A DNA stretch of 64,000 nt from Shinella sp. H4-D48 (GTDB taxonomy: Bacteria; Pseudomonadota; Alphaproteobacteria; Rhizobiales; Rhizobiaceae). Every line of letters begins with the position of its first letter. The stretch's first letter is position 1. The DNA is taken from positions 1,348,001-1,412,000 of the forward strand of contig NZ_CP093337.1 of assembly GCF_022637395.1 (NCBI RefSeq), written 5' to 3'. A model generated the notes under the pieces. It did no database searches and was not told the DNA's origin. It saw only the letters and a program-made list of their open reading frames with translations. The position numbers were made by a program, and so were the translations under genes. Positions 1 through 8,195 of this stretch are shown one piece after another.

Positions 1-1
1 G

Positions 2-922
2 GCACTGGCCATCGCGGATGCCGATGCCGACATCCTCTGCCTGCAGGAAATTGACAACATGGCCGCGCTGCAGGCCTTCGAATACGGCTATCTGTTCCGC
101 ATGGTGGGCAACGGCTACCGGCAGAAATACCTTATCGAAGGCAATGACAGCCGCGGGATCGACGTCTGTGTCCTGATGCGCGAGGAAACGCGTGACGGGC
201 AGCGTATCGAATGCTTGGACGTCCGCAGCCATGCCGGCGTCACCTACCGCGATTTCGATCTGCACACGGCCGATCCCGCCGCAGGCTTCAATCCCGACGA
301 CAGGGTCTTCAAGCGCGACTGCCTGGAACTGCACCTGCGTATCGGCGGGCGTCCGCTGACGCTTTACGTCGTGCATTTCAAGTCGATGGGGCCGGGGCGT
401 GACGGCATGGATGGCCGGCAATCGACCATGCCGGTCAGGATCGCCGAGGCGCGGGCCGTGCGCCGCATCATCGAGGACCGCTTCGGCGTCGGCAAAACCG
501 CTGACAAGGCCTTCGCCATCTGCGGCGACATGAACGATTATCAGGACAAGCTCGCCATCGAGGGCGACCGGCGCAGCGGCTACCGCTTCATCCCGCAAAA
601 GGAACCGCTCAGTGCACTCGACACGTTCACCGTGGATGGTTTCGCTGTAAATCCCATGTTGCGACGCCCTGTCGATGATCGCTGGACGCTCTATCACAGC
701 CGGGGACCGGAAGAACGCCATCTCTGCCAGCTCGATTATATCTGGCTTTCGCCGTCGCTTGCCGAGCGCAACGCCCATCGCGTGCCGGAGATCATCCGGG
801 CCGGCCAGCCGTTCCGCACGCTGTTTCCGCCGGGGCAGGAGGTGGAGCGTTATCCGCGTGTTGGCTGGGACCGTCCCAAGGCATCCGATCATTGCCCTGT
901 CGTCATGACGCTCGATGTCTGA
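2..922 (+). CDS. Endonuclease/exonuclease/phosphatase family protein, 5' end outside window
   Basis: The reading frame is open from base 2, upstream of the first ATG at 59, and encodes DILCLQEIDN, the usual strand with the catalytic Glu of this fold. The gene therefore starts before the window. Further family landmarks are HFKSMG, CGDMNDY (Asp/Asn metal and phosphate site), LDYIWLS and the C-terminal ASDHCPV (Asp-His). The family cleaves phosphodiester or phosphomonoester bonds in a metal-dependent way. The substrate cannot be told from the sequence. The visible part is 306 residues, so only a short N-terminal piece is missing. Confidence 0.88.
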   Translation, partial: ALAIADADADILCLQEIDNMAALQAFEYGYLFRMVGNGYRQKYLIEGNDSRGIDVCVLMREETRDGQRIECLDVRSHAGVTYRDFDLHTADPAAGFNPDDRVFKRDCLELHLRIGGRPLTLYVVHFKSMGPGRDGMDGRQSTMPVRIAEARAVRRIIEDRFGVGKTADKAFAICGDMNDYQDKLAIEGDRRSGYRFIPQKEPLSALDTFTVDGFAVNPMLRRPVDDRWTLYHSRGPEERHLCQLDYIWLSPSLAERNAHRVPEIIRAGQPFRTLFPPGQEVERYPRVGWDRPKASDHCPVVMTLDV

Positions 923-1015
923 CGGGCGGCGGCATCATTTCCGCTTGCCCGCAATCGGAAGCTCGGGCAGGTTTGGGCCTATGTCTTCAGGCAAAAAATG
1001 AACAGGGAGAACGCC

Positions 1016-1930
1016 TTGTCCCGTCGCTACGCCCTTTACGACGTCTTTACCGATACACGCCTTGCCGGCAATCCGCTTGCGGTTGTCTTCGACGCCGACG
1101 ATCTGGACGACGGCACGATGCAGCGCATCGCCGGCGAGTTCAATCTTTCCGAAACGGTGTTCGTGAAGACGGCGGAAAACCCGGCGCATACGGCGCGGCT
1201 GCGCATCTTCACGCCGGGCCGCGAACTGCCGTTCGCCGGCCATCCGACGGTCGGCGCGGCCGTCGCCATCGCCGAATCGGTCGGGACGACCGCTGAACAG
1301 CTTGATCAGGTCTGCGTGCTGGAGGAGAATGTCGGGCCGGTGCGCTGTGCGGTACGGCTCGGCGGCGGCAAGGCGGCCTTCGCCGAATTCGACCTGCCGC
1401 GCAAATCCGCGCAGATCGAGGCTGCTCTCGACAGGCAGGCGCTTGCCGATGCATTCAGCCTCAAGCCCGGGCAAATCGGTTTCGAAAACCATGTACCTTC
1501 GCTCTGGAGCGCCGGCGTCGCCTTCGTCATGATCCCCGTGCACGATCTGGCTGCGGCCGGGGCCGTGGAGTTCGATCCTGCACTGTGGGAGCGTTGCGTT
1601 CCCTTCGCGGAAGGACGGCTCGCTGCGGCCTATCTCTATTGCCGCGGTGGCGTGAACCACAATGCGAAATTCCACACGCGCATGTTCGCGCCCGATATGG
1701 GGATTGCGGAGGATCCGGCGACGGGCGCCGCTGTGGCGGCGATGTCCGGTGCGATCCATTTCTTCGACGGGCTGATGGACGGCCATCATCCCTACCTGAT
1801 CGAACAGGGTGTCGAAATGGGTCGCCCCTCTCATATCCATCTGCATCTCGACGTGGCGGGTGGCGCAATCGCCGGCGCACGCATTGGCGGAGAGGCCATT
1901 CGTATCGCGTCGGGAGCGCTGGATTTGTGA
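1016..1930 (+). CDS. PhzF family phenazine biosynthesis-like isomerase
   Basis: The 304-residue protein has the length and landmarks of the PhzF/diaminopimelate-epimerase-like fold: DVFTDTRLAGNPLAVV near the N-terminus, NLSETVFV carrying the catalytic Glu, and LPFAGHPTVGAA. PhzF enzymes are cofactor-free isomerases. Most genomic copies, like this one, are not in a phenazine cluster and their substrates are unknown. I chose the TTG at 1016 because AGGGAG ends 6 bases upstream. An in-frame ATG at 998 lacks a ribosome-binding site. The gene is monocistronic and precedes the tRNA gene. Confidence 0.88.
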   Translation: MSRRYALYDVFTDTRLAGNPLAVVFDADDLDDGTMQRIAGEFNLSETVFVKTAENPAHTARLRIFTPGRELPFAGHPTVGAAVAIAESVGTTAEQLDQVCVLEENVGPVRCAVRLGGGKAAFAEFDLPRKSAQIEAALDRQALADAFSLKPGQIGFENHVPSLWSAGVAFVMIPVHDLAAAGAVEFDPALWERCVPFAEGRLAAAYLYCRGGVNHNAKFHTRMFAPDMGIAEDPATGAAVAAMSGAIHFFDGLMDGHHPYLIEQGVEMGRPSHIHLHLDVAGGAIAGARIGGEAIRIASGALDL

Positions 1931-1990
1931 CGTTCGTTTTGCGCTGCGGAAGAAATTTGCGCCCGGACGCAGATTTTTTCCGATGCGGTA

Positions 1991-2019
1991 TAGACAAGGT
2001 CGGAGAACGTCTTTATACG
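1991..2019 (+). promoter_or_regulatory. Candidate promoter of tRNA-Lys
   Basis: TAGACA (1991-1996) and TATACG (2014-2019) are separated by 17 bases and sit about 30 bases upstream of the mature tRNA 5' end. The match to a sigma-70 promoter is 5/6 and 4/6. This is a sequence match only. Confidence 0.4.
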
Positions 2020-2047
2020 CCCCGTCAGACCGCTGGAGCGGTTAAGT

Positions 2048-2126
<79 letters not shown>

Positions 2127-2179
2127 ATACCGCTGATTACACTCCGTTTTCCAGAAAACGCCATATCTACCAAACGGAA

Positions 2180-2209
2180 CGGTTTGAAGTAGTTTGATGT
2201 TCAGTTTGA
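2180..2209. repeat. Candidate integrase arm-type sites, left end
   Basis: GTTTGA occurs at 2182, 2192 and 2204, near-helically spaced. The extended form CGGTTTGAAGT (2180-2190) recurs at 51390-51400, just inside attR. Short direct repeats flanking the core on both sides of attP are typical arm sites of lambda-type integrases. The function is inferred. Confidence 0.4.
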
Positions 2210-3271
2210 CGGTTTCGTTCGTCTGCTGTTCCGTTCCATCTTGATAATCACCGCATCCCGCACCTGCTCATCGTCAGCCATATAATGGGTCTCAAGCACG
2301 GATCTAACTTCCTTCGTGCTATGCCCTGTCGCCATGGCAATGTCGTCAATCGACGCCCCGGCGCGCCTTGCGCTGGTGATGAAGGTCCCGCGCAGATCGT
2401 GGAACGTCTTTCCCTTGACCGAAGTCTTCGCGACGACCTTTCCCCATGACGTTCGGAATCCGTCTGAGGTCCACCGCTCGCCTCTGGAGTTGGTGAGGAT
2501 CGGAAGATCGCTGATATCCATCCCCGAATTTTCGCTTGCAACGACGGCGCGGCGGGCGTCCAGCACATCCTTTAGCTCTGAGGAGACCTTCACTGTCACG
2601 CGCCGGCCGCCTTTGCTCTGCTTGAGGCGGATATGCGTGCCGTCATAGTTCGCCCAGGATAGGGCAAGGAGGTCTCCTTGGCGCTGCCCTGTCCACTGCG
2701 CCAGCAAAAGCGCGTCTGCGATCTGCTGCGGCGCTGAGGCCGAAAGGGCGGCTATCTCTTCATCGGTCCAGATGATGTCCTTCCGCGTGCCTGCCTTCGC
2801 CATGCGGCCGCCACCAAGGCAGGGGTTGCGCTTTAGCATCTCTTTCTCTGTCGCATACGAGAAGAGCAGCTTTAGGACTGTCCACGCGAGATCGGCCGTC
2901 CGCGGCCGGTCGACCATCGTATCCCGCCAGTTCTCGAACTCCTGCCGGCTTCCCAGTTCCTCCACCGCCGCGAACGGCATCGAGCCGAATTTCTTCTCGA
3001 TCTTGTTGAGGAAGGGTCTGTACGAGCGCTGGGTGGCCGCGCTGAGGGTAGGGAGCTGCTTGAGGCTGTAGATTTCTACCAGCGCGCCTACGGTCTCATG
3101 GGACCGGGGCTTTCGCTCGTTCACCAGACGATAGTATTCCTGAGCGAATTCGTCGGTGCCCGGCTGCGCCTTGATGCGCGGTCCGTTCTTCCAGGCATAG
3201 TAGTAACGCTCGACCTTACCGTTCGCCAACGTCTTCTTTGAAGAGTGGACGCCCTTAAGCACTACGCGCAC
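2201..3271 (-). CDS. int: Tyrosine-type site-specific integrase
   Basis: The 356-residue protein carries the catalytic residues of tyrosine recombinases: Arg in TGQRQGDLLAL (about residue 195), HDLRGTFIT (His-x-x-Arg, about 291), His in ATGHSTKEV and the nucleophilic Tyr in LETHYM (about 331). The N-terminal part resembles the arm- and core-binding domains. It lies directly beside attL, as expected for an enzyme that integrates and excises the prophage at the tRNA. Its start overlaps the excisionase-like gene by 17 bp, so the two are probably cotranscribed at the end of the leftward early operon. Confidence 0.95.
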   Translation of the reverse strand: MRVVLKGVHSSKKTLANGKVERYYYAWKNGPRIKAQPGTDEFAQEYYRLVNERKPRSHETVGALVEIYSLKQLPTLSAATQRSYRPFLNKIEKKFGSMPFAAVEELGSRQEFENWRDTMVDRPRTADLAWTVLKLLFSYATEKEMLKRNPCLGGGRMAKAGTRKDIIWTDEEIAALSASAPQQIADALLLAQWTGQRQGDLLALSWANYDGTHIRLKQSKGGRRVTVKVSSELKDVLDARRAVVASENSGMDISDLPILTNSRGERWTSDGFRTSWGKVVAKTSVKGKTFHDLRGTFITSARRAGASIDDIAMATGHSTKEVRSVLETHYMADDEQVRDAVIIKMERNSRRTKPSN

Positions 3272-3497
3272 TCTGCTCCGCCTTCCATTTTTCCAAAGGT
3301 GAAAGGGCAGATTTCGGGGTCAGGCCTGACAATTTGTCAAGGGCGCTATCCAGTGCATGCCTATCCCATCGGTGTGTTCCAGCAATGGGATGGGGCAGGC
3401 GCCCCGATGAAACCCACTGCGAAAACTGTGCCATGGAGAGGCTGCAGTATTCTGCCGCATCGGCGCGGGTCATAAGTCGCTTCTCAATGCCGCTCAT
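3255..3497 (-). CDS. Small helix-turn-helix protein, excisionase-like
   Basis: This 80-residue protein has an N-terminal winged-helix/MerR-like motif (MTRADAAEYCSLSMAQFSQWVSSG) followed by IAGTHRWDRHALD, the usual layout of excisionase-type DNA-binding domains. Its place directly upstream of, and overlapping, the integrase supports a role in directing excision. It could instead be a transcription factor. It overlaps the next upstream gene by 4 bp. Confidence 0.7.
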   Translation of the reverse strand: MSGIEKRLMTRADAAEYCSLSMAQFSQWVSSGRLPHPIAGTHRWDRHALDSALDKLSGLTPKSALSPLEKWKAEQSARSA

Positions 3498-3874
3498 TCT
3501 CCCCGCTCCTTATCCAGTGCGTTGCGGGAGGGCGCCGGAACGATTTCAGCCGTTATCCTCAGCACGGTTCCTTCGGGGAAATCCTCAGCAAAGGCTTTGA
3601 ACCCCGGGCCATGCTTGAAGCCGCTGGAAGCCCGCTCCTTGCCCCAGAATGAGTGGCCGTCGTCCACGATCACCCGAAGCTCGTTCACAATCTGCGTGTT
3701 GGTTGAAGACAGCACCTCGTCCGGCTGGCTGTGGCGGACACAACGCCATTTGCCGTTTCCATAGCGTAACGAGAGGTCGAGATAGTGTTTTCGGGTGTCT
3801 GCCTCATAGCGAGCGAACTCGTTGCAGCCCTCATGTCCGCACTTCGCCCGAAACATACCGTATGATCTAGCCAT
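3494..3874 (-). CDS. Hypothetical prophage protein with Cys/His pairs
   Basis: I do not recognise this 126-residue protein. It has CGHEGC near the N-terminus and WRCVRH about 30 residues later, a spacing that could bind one zinc ion. It overlaps both neighbours by 4-8 bp, so it is part of the coupled early operon. Confidence 0.7.
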   Translation of the reverse strand: MARSYGMFRAKCGHEGCNEFARYEADTRKHYLDLSLRYGNGKWRCVRHSQPDEVLSSTNTQIVNELRVIVDDGHSFWGKERASSGFKHGPGFKAFAEDFPEGTVLRITAEIVPAPSRNALDKERGE

Positions 3875-4685
3875 CGCTCTCTCCTCTCTGGCGGATAGCG
3901 GAGGTTCCAGATGATTTGCTGGTGACGGCGGGCTTTTCTTCGCAGAAGATGCCGCAGTCGATGTTCATGGACTTGAGAGGCCTGCCCACCGCGTCTGCTG
4001 GCAGATCGTCAAGGAAGATGCGTTTTCCCTGATGCCGGCAGAGACGAACCCCGAGGCGGCGCGATTGCTCGGCGCGTTCATCGAAGATTTCCGGGCGTGT
4101 CCTGCGCACAAGGTTCCAGTACGTCGGGCTTGTCGCCTTCACACACCCGATGCAATTTGCGTTCGGGTAGCCTTCAGAATAGAGGCGCGGCGGCGTGATG
4201 CCAGCGGCCTGAAGCCGCTCAATGCAGTCTTGTTTCGAGATATCGGCATCGATCAGAACCGGCAGAACGTTGGAGCGCTCGGTCAACACAAAGCGCTCAT
4301 GTCTCTTTCGCTCGTCGGCGGTGAAGCCGAAGACATGCCAAGCAACCTTGTGGTGCCTCTCGTAGTCCTGCCGTGCCTCCTTCTTCAGGTGAACGGTGCA
4401 TGGCGCGCCATGCGGGAACACCATGCCGCCGCGCCGATCCCATACGGACACGGCCGATGCTTCGGGATAGTTCGGGTTGCTCCAGTAGTTCAGCGGCTGG
4501 CGCAACCACATAGAGACGTCCCGCGCGAACCGAAGATTATCATGGTCCTCTTCTGCGACGGGGTTGTTGACGCCTCGCACGTCGCAATGGTCGCCGTACA
4601 AGCGCAGCGTTTCCTGCCACGCGATGGCGCTTGCCGCGCCGTTGGAAAACCAAACGACGATCAGGTCTCCTGGTGCTGGCCTCAT
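3867..4685 (-). CDS. PAPS reductase-like PP-loop family phage protein
   Basis: The 272-residue protein begins with VVWFSNGAASAIAW, a degenerate PP-loop of the phosphoadenosine phosphosulfate reductase superfamily. Phage members often read CGAASA or GAASA in place of SGGKDS. It also has NCIGCVKA followed by YWNLVRRTRPEIF, a Cys-x-x-Cys region common to phage homologues. I chose the ATG at 4685, which overlaps the preceding stop (ATGA), over the longer frame to 4781. The family adenylates or reduces sulfur-containing substrates. In phages the real substrate is unknown, and nucleic acid modification is one possibility. Confidence 0.75.
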   Translation of the reverse strand: MRPAPGDLIVVWFSNGAASAIAWQETLRLYGDHCDVRGVNNPVAEEDHDNLRFARDVSMWLRQPLNYWSNPNYPEASAVSVWDRRGGMVFPHGAPCTVHLKKEARQDYERHHKVAWHVFGFTADERKRHERFVLTERSNVLPVLIDADISKQDCIERLQAAGITPPRLYSEGYPNANCIGCVKATSPTYWNLVRRTRPEIFDERAEQSRRLGVRLCRHQGKRIFLDDLPADAVGRPLKSMNIDCGIFCEEKPAVTSKSSGTSAIRQRGESDG

Positions 4686-5584
4686 TCCGCACCACCCTTC
4701 GCTGATGTGGCGGAAGCGCTGCGCGTGGCGGCGAGGGCTTCGAACCTGCCGTCCTCGAACTCTTCGCGGGGGCGAACCCATAGAGAGCCGTCATCGATGG
4801 AGCGGTAGATGGCTACCTCGCGCATGTCTACGATGCCCTTGTCTGTCGGCGTCAGGTAAACATCATCCCAGCCATGCTCATGCCACGCCTCCGCCTGCAT
4901 CTTTCCGAAGCCGAGAAGCACATATTCGCTACCGCGTTTCTTGTGGCGATGCGTAGCGACCACCTCCGCGCTGTCCTCCCCCTCTCTAAGGGGTGGATGG
5001 GCGAACAGATCGCGGGTGACGATCTGATATTTCTCCGGGTTCCGCTTGGCGAGCGCTTCCCATCCGGCTCGGTCACCGTATCCGTCAGGATACCAGCTTG
5101 TGTGCTGCTGGCCGTTCTCGTAGGCGCACCACTGTTTCGCCACCGGCTCTACCGCCGGCACATCGACAAGGGCGCTTCGGATGCGCTGCTCGTAATCGGC
5201 TTGGGCGGCGGCTTTGGCATCCTCTTCGACGGCTTCCGCACCATCGAAAATAACGTCGCTCTGCCCAAGCGTAACCACCCAGCCGGGCGAATACGCCTTG
5301 ATGCAAGCCTCGTACTTGAGGCCTAGCCCTCGGCCAACGTGGATGGTGAAGCCGCTTTTTTTCTCCGTTGCCCAGTTCAGCGGGAGCGCCTTCACCTCTC
5401 CCGCCTGCTTATCTGAAAGGGCTGCGCGACGGTCCCAGATGGCCGCAGCTTCACTTGGGTCAACTCTGCCGGGAGTCTCCGCATCGCAATCGTTGTTCGT
5501 GCAGGTGCCCCAGTAACCGCGTTCATTTTTAAACAAGGTCGCTTTTGACCCACAGAAAGGGCAGGGCTTAAGTTCACTCTGCAT
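4682..5584 (-). CDS. Lar-like zinc-ribbon protein
   Basis: The N-terminus LKPCPFCGSKATL, then CTNNDCDAETPG and AAAIWDRRA, is the pattern of the Lar restriction-alleviation family (short zinc-ribbon proteins). At 300 residues this protein is far longer than typical Lar. The remaining two thirds show no family I recognise. Lar relieves type I restriction in the Rac prophage, but the function here is inferred only from the N-terminal domain. It is coupled to both neighbours. Confidence 0.65.
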   Translation of the reverse strand: MQSELKPCPFCGSKATLFKNERGYWGTCTNNDCDAETPGRVDPSEAAAIWDRRAALSDKQAGEVKALPLNWATEKKSGFTIHVGRGLGLKYEACIKAYSPGWVVTLGQSDVIFDGAEAVEEDAKAAAQADYEQRIRSALVDVPAVEPVAKQWCAYENGQQHTSWYPDGYGDRAGWEALAKRNPEKYQIVTRDLFAHPPLREGEDSAEVVATHRHKKRGSEYVLLGFGKMQAEAWHEHGWDDVYLTPTDKGIVDMREVAIYRSIDDGSLWVRPREEFEDGRFEALAATRSASATSAKGGAE

Positions 5585-6014
5585 TTTCAGATCCTCCGAG
5601 GAGTGCGCGGGCGCGGCATTCGGCAGAGGCTACCGCTGCAAAAGCGCCAATGACGGTGGTTCCCTGGATTACGCCGGGCGATACGAGCATCTTCAGCGCT
5701 GAGTGGCAGTCCTTCATGACGGCCCGCAGTTCCGCGACTTCCCGCTCCGCAGCTTCGGCGCGGCCACAGATGGCGTTGAAACGCGGAGTCCCGTTGTCTC
5801 GGATCATCCCGCGCAGTTTGGCAATCTCAGCGTCCTTCTCCGCATTCTCCCGCTGCAACGCCTCTGCCTGGCGGGCGAGGGCTTCATAGTCGGAGTGCAG
5901 GACGTAATAGCCGTGATCGTCTTTCACTATGCCGTTGGAGTAGCCGAGGCCGTTCGGATTGCTATCATTGGAGAAGCGCTGGGGGGCCTCTATGGCTGAT
6001 ACGGGGGAGGTCAT
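5574..6014 (-). CDS. Hypothetical coiled-coil prophage protein
   Basis: The 146-residue protein has a central stretch (about residues 45-100) rich in Ala, Glu and Leu, consistent with a coiled coil (EALARQAEALQRENAEKDAE). The Ea22-like phage family has similar architecture, but I cannot assign it firmly. It overlaps its neighbours by 4 and 11 bp. Confidence 0.7.
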   Translation of the reverse strand: MTSPVSAIEAPQRFSNDSNPNGLGYSNGIVKDDHGYYVLHSDYEALARQAEALQRENAEKDAEIAKLRGMIRDNGTPRFNAICGRAEAAEREVAELRAVMKDCHSALKMLVSPGVIQGTTVIGAFAAVASAECRARALLGGSENAE

Positions 6015-6889
6015 GGGCGGGCCTCCGCATCGATCGCGGCCAATTCAGCGGCCAACTTCGCCTTGCGCTTCTCGACAAGCTCGGCGTCGTTCGCGGCCTT
6101 CATCGCCTGAATGTCTTCCGGGATGCTGAGAGCCGGGTGCGTCTTCACCCACTCCAGAAGCGTGCCGTAGTGCAGATTGGTGGTGGTGTAGATATCGACG
6201 GTGAAATCCGGCTTCTGGCGGAAGTGGGCGCAGGTGGCCTCAAATTCCGACTGGATGACAGAGGCGCGCTGTTCCTCAGTGTCGAAGAACTGAAACCACG
6301 TGCTATAAGTGTCAGACAGATAACGTTCAGCCCGCCACTCTTTCCCTTTTTCGAAGTCGCCACCTTCGACGCGGAGACCCCCAATGTCCTTCATTTTCGG
6401 GATACGGGGTATACTTCTGGCTCCGTGGTAGTGGTTTTTCTCGACCGACAGCGGGTAAAGGACCTTGCCGTCGAGCAACTTGCCTAGGTCGATCATCCCC
6501 TTGTGGGTCTTCATCCACTCGTCCATCTGACGCTTGGCGGACGCAAGATCCCATTCGGCCTTCTGCTTTTCTCTCCGAAGGTTATCCAACACCTTCGCGG
6601 CTTCAGCTTTGATCTGGGCAAGCTCTGCCTTCTTCGCCTCTATGTCAGCGTCGAGCGCAACATGCGGGGGTGCGTCGAAAAGCTCATCGCGATCCTTCGC
6701 AACAAGATAGCCTGCAGGCTCCGTCGTTTCCTCCTCGTGGAAGTCGTCGCCGTGGTAGTTTGTCGACTGCATCACAACCGTAACCATAGGGCGAACATAA
6801 GCCGTCCCTTCGATTTCGTGATCCAGGCTGAATGCGGCTCCGGTCCTGTCGTACAACAAGCCGCTCGTATGCTTCACGTTCTCACCCAT
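6011..6889 (-). CDS. Hypothetical prophage protein with coiled coil
   Basis: The 292-residue protein starts at the ATG at 6889 (MGENVKHTSG). The longer frame to 7123 only runs antiphase through the neighbouring gene. A Lys/Glu/Ala-rich helix (about residues 85-130) may form a coiled coil. No family is recognised. The start overlaps the preceding gene by 8 bp, which implies translational coupling. Confidence 0.65.
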   Translation of the reverse strand: MGENVKHTSGLLYDRTGAAFSLDHEIEGTAYVRPMVTVVMQSTNYHGDDFHEEETTEPAGYLVAKDRDELFDAPPHVALDADIEAKKAELAQIKAEAAKVLDNLRREKQKAEWDLASAKRQMDEWMKTHKGMIDLGKLLDGKVLYPLSVEKNHYHGARSIPRIPKMKDIGGLRVEGGDFEKGKEWRAERYLSDTYSTWFQFFDTEEQRASVIQSEFEATCAHFRQKPDFTVDIYTTTNLHYGTLLEWVKTHPALSIPEDIQAMKAANDAELVEKRKAKLAAELAAIDAEARP

Positions 6890-7145
6890 TGGAGGAGCCT
6901 TTCTGATCAAGAGCGCGGAGGAGGGAGAGCGATTTCGCCCTGCGTTCCGGGGTGAGGGTGTGATCACCCGCCCAATGAGTGCTCTCTTTGCCGCTACGCG
7001 TGGCGTAGATGAGCTTGGTGCCGGAAGCGTTCGGCCGGACCGATACGCCGGGGCGTGACAGGGCAATCTCGATAGCCACGTCAAGTTCGTTACTGCCCGA
7101 AGTCGCCTTCTCCAGTCGTGCAATGAGTGAGGACAGGTTGCTCAT
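6882..7145 (-). CDS. Phage ABA-sandwich domain-like protein
   Basis: The 87-residue protein opens with LIARLEKATSGSNELDVAIEIAL, close to the start of the phage ABA sandwich domain (LxxRLExATGxDRELDxAI), a small fold of unknown function common in phages. The remainder (TLTPERRAKSLSLLRAL) is shorter than usual. It is coupled to both neighbours by short overlaps. Confidence 0.65.
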   Translation of the reverse strand: MSNLSSLIARLEKATSGSNELDVAIEIALSRPGVSVRPNASGTKLIYATRSGKESTHWAGDHTLTPERRAKSLSLLRALDQKGSSNG

Positions 7146-7384
7146 GCTTCACCTGTCTTGCGGGCGAGAAGCATCGCGTCGGCAACCTCGTAGGCCTTGC
7201 GGGCGAAATAGTCGGTGATGTGCTCGTGCGGCAGGCGATGGTCAGCGCCGCAGCGTTCAATGATTGCGGGGATGGCCTGACCGGCGAACCAGTCGCGGAG
7301 GCTCATGCCGTTTTCCGCAAATTGGAAATCAGGCTGTACCGCGAGCGGGAACGCCGGCCCGCCGTCTTCTATCTTCTTGGTCAT
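7142..7384 (-). CDS. Conserved small phage protein
   Basis: The 80-residue protein contains GMSLRDWFAGQAIPAI and HITDYFARKAYEVADAML, a pattern seen in many small phage proteins of unknown role. It overlaps its neighbours by 4 bp on each side within the leftward operon. Confidence 0.75.
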   Translation of the reverse strand: MTKKIEDGGPAFPLAVQPDFQFAENGMSLRDWFAGQAIPAIIERCGADHRLPHEHITDYFARKAYEVADAMLLARKTGEA

Positions 7385-7803
7385 GCGGAATCCCCCTCAA
7401 AATCAGAGAGATCCGGCACGAAGTTCTCAATCTTGCCGTCGCCATCGATTTTCATGATGACGTAATCGCCGTAGCCGTTGCCTTCCGGGCACATGATGCT
7501 CGGGACATAGCCGTCGATCTGTTTTACCTCTTTGCGGTCGGCATCGAGGAGGCTGTAAACGCCATCATCGCAGACCTTGTAATGAACGTCGGCCGTCGTA
7601 CCCTTCGGCCAGTCGATGATGATTCCGGCCTCGATATCGATCAGGATTGTCCAAGAATCCTTCGATGCGAAGGGCATCGCCGGGTTATCGTCGTCATCGA
7701 CAACACCGTTGACCGTGCCGTCTTCCCAATAGCGTACGCCGCAGTCGGCTTGGAGGTACTTCACGTCATGTTCGGCAGTCTCGGTGATTGTGATCTTCGT
7801 CAT
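7381..7803 (-). CDS. Hypothetical acidic prophage protein
   Basis: The 140-residue protein is Asp-rich (VVDDDDN, LDADRKEV, MKIDGDGK) and contains DVKYLQADCGVRYWEDGTVNG. I recognise no domain. It overlaps the HNH gene upstream and the small phage gene downstream by 4 bp each. Confidence 0.75.
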   Translation of the reverse strand: MTKITITETAEHDVKYLQADCGVRYWEDGTVNGVVDDDDNPAMPFASKDSWTILIDIEAGIIIDWPKGTTADVHYKVCDDGVYSLLDADRKEVKQIDGYVPSIMCPEGNGYGDYVIMKIDGDGKIENFVPDLSDFEGDSA

Positions 7804-8195
7804 CTCGATTCCTCGCGGTAAAAGGTGCAGGGCCGGTAGACGACCGGCTTCTTCGGCTTGTCGGATTTGGGGAAGGGGGCGGACTTGAGCTTGCCGGTCG
7901 GGCGTATGACGCCGCTGTTCCGGTCGCGCTGGCGGTCGGACTTGCGGATCTGGCGAACATCGTTGCGCGTCTTAAACTTGTGGCACTGCACGCAGATCGC
8001 CATGCAGTTTTCCAGGCTGTTATCGCCGCCGAGCTGGTCGGGAACGTTGTGGTCGAACTGGACGCCGAGCGACAGGTGGCAATTACACCGTTGGCCCGGC
8101 TCGAAGCCATACCGTGTACCTTCCGCCTCGCAGCGGTAGCCGGATCGTTCCAACGCAGCGCGCTTCGTGGCGCGGGAGAATTCGTGGCGCGACAT
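7800..8195 (-). CDS. HNH endonuclease
   Basis: The 131-residue protein has the HNH nuclease layout: YRCEAEGTRYG then FDHNVPDQLGGDNSLENCMAICVQCHKFKT, where the central Asp-His, Asn and final His form the metal and catalytic site and Cys pairs bind zinc. Such proteins nick or cut DNA. Its place among recombination genes suggests a DNA-processing or host-exclusion role rather than packaging, since it is far from the terminase. Confidence 0.85.
   Translation of the reverse strand: MSRHEFSRATKRAALERSGYRCEAEGTRYGFEPGQRCNCHLSLGVQFDHNVPDQLGGDNSLENCMAICVQCHKFKTRNDVRQIRKSDRQRDRNSGVIRPTGKLKSAPFPKSDKPKKPVVYRPCTFYREESR

Noticed and set aside
4032-4808. 258-codon plus-strand frame
   Set aside because: It is antisense to the PAPS-reductase-like gene and without a ribosome-binding site or domain.
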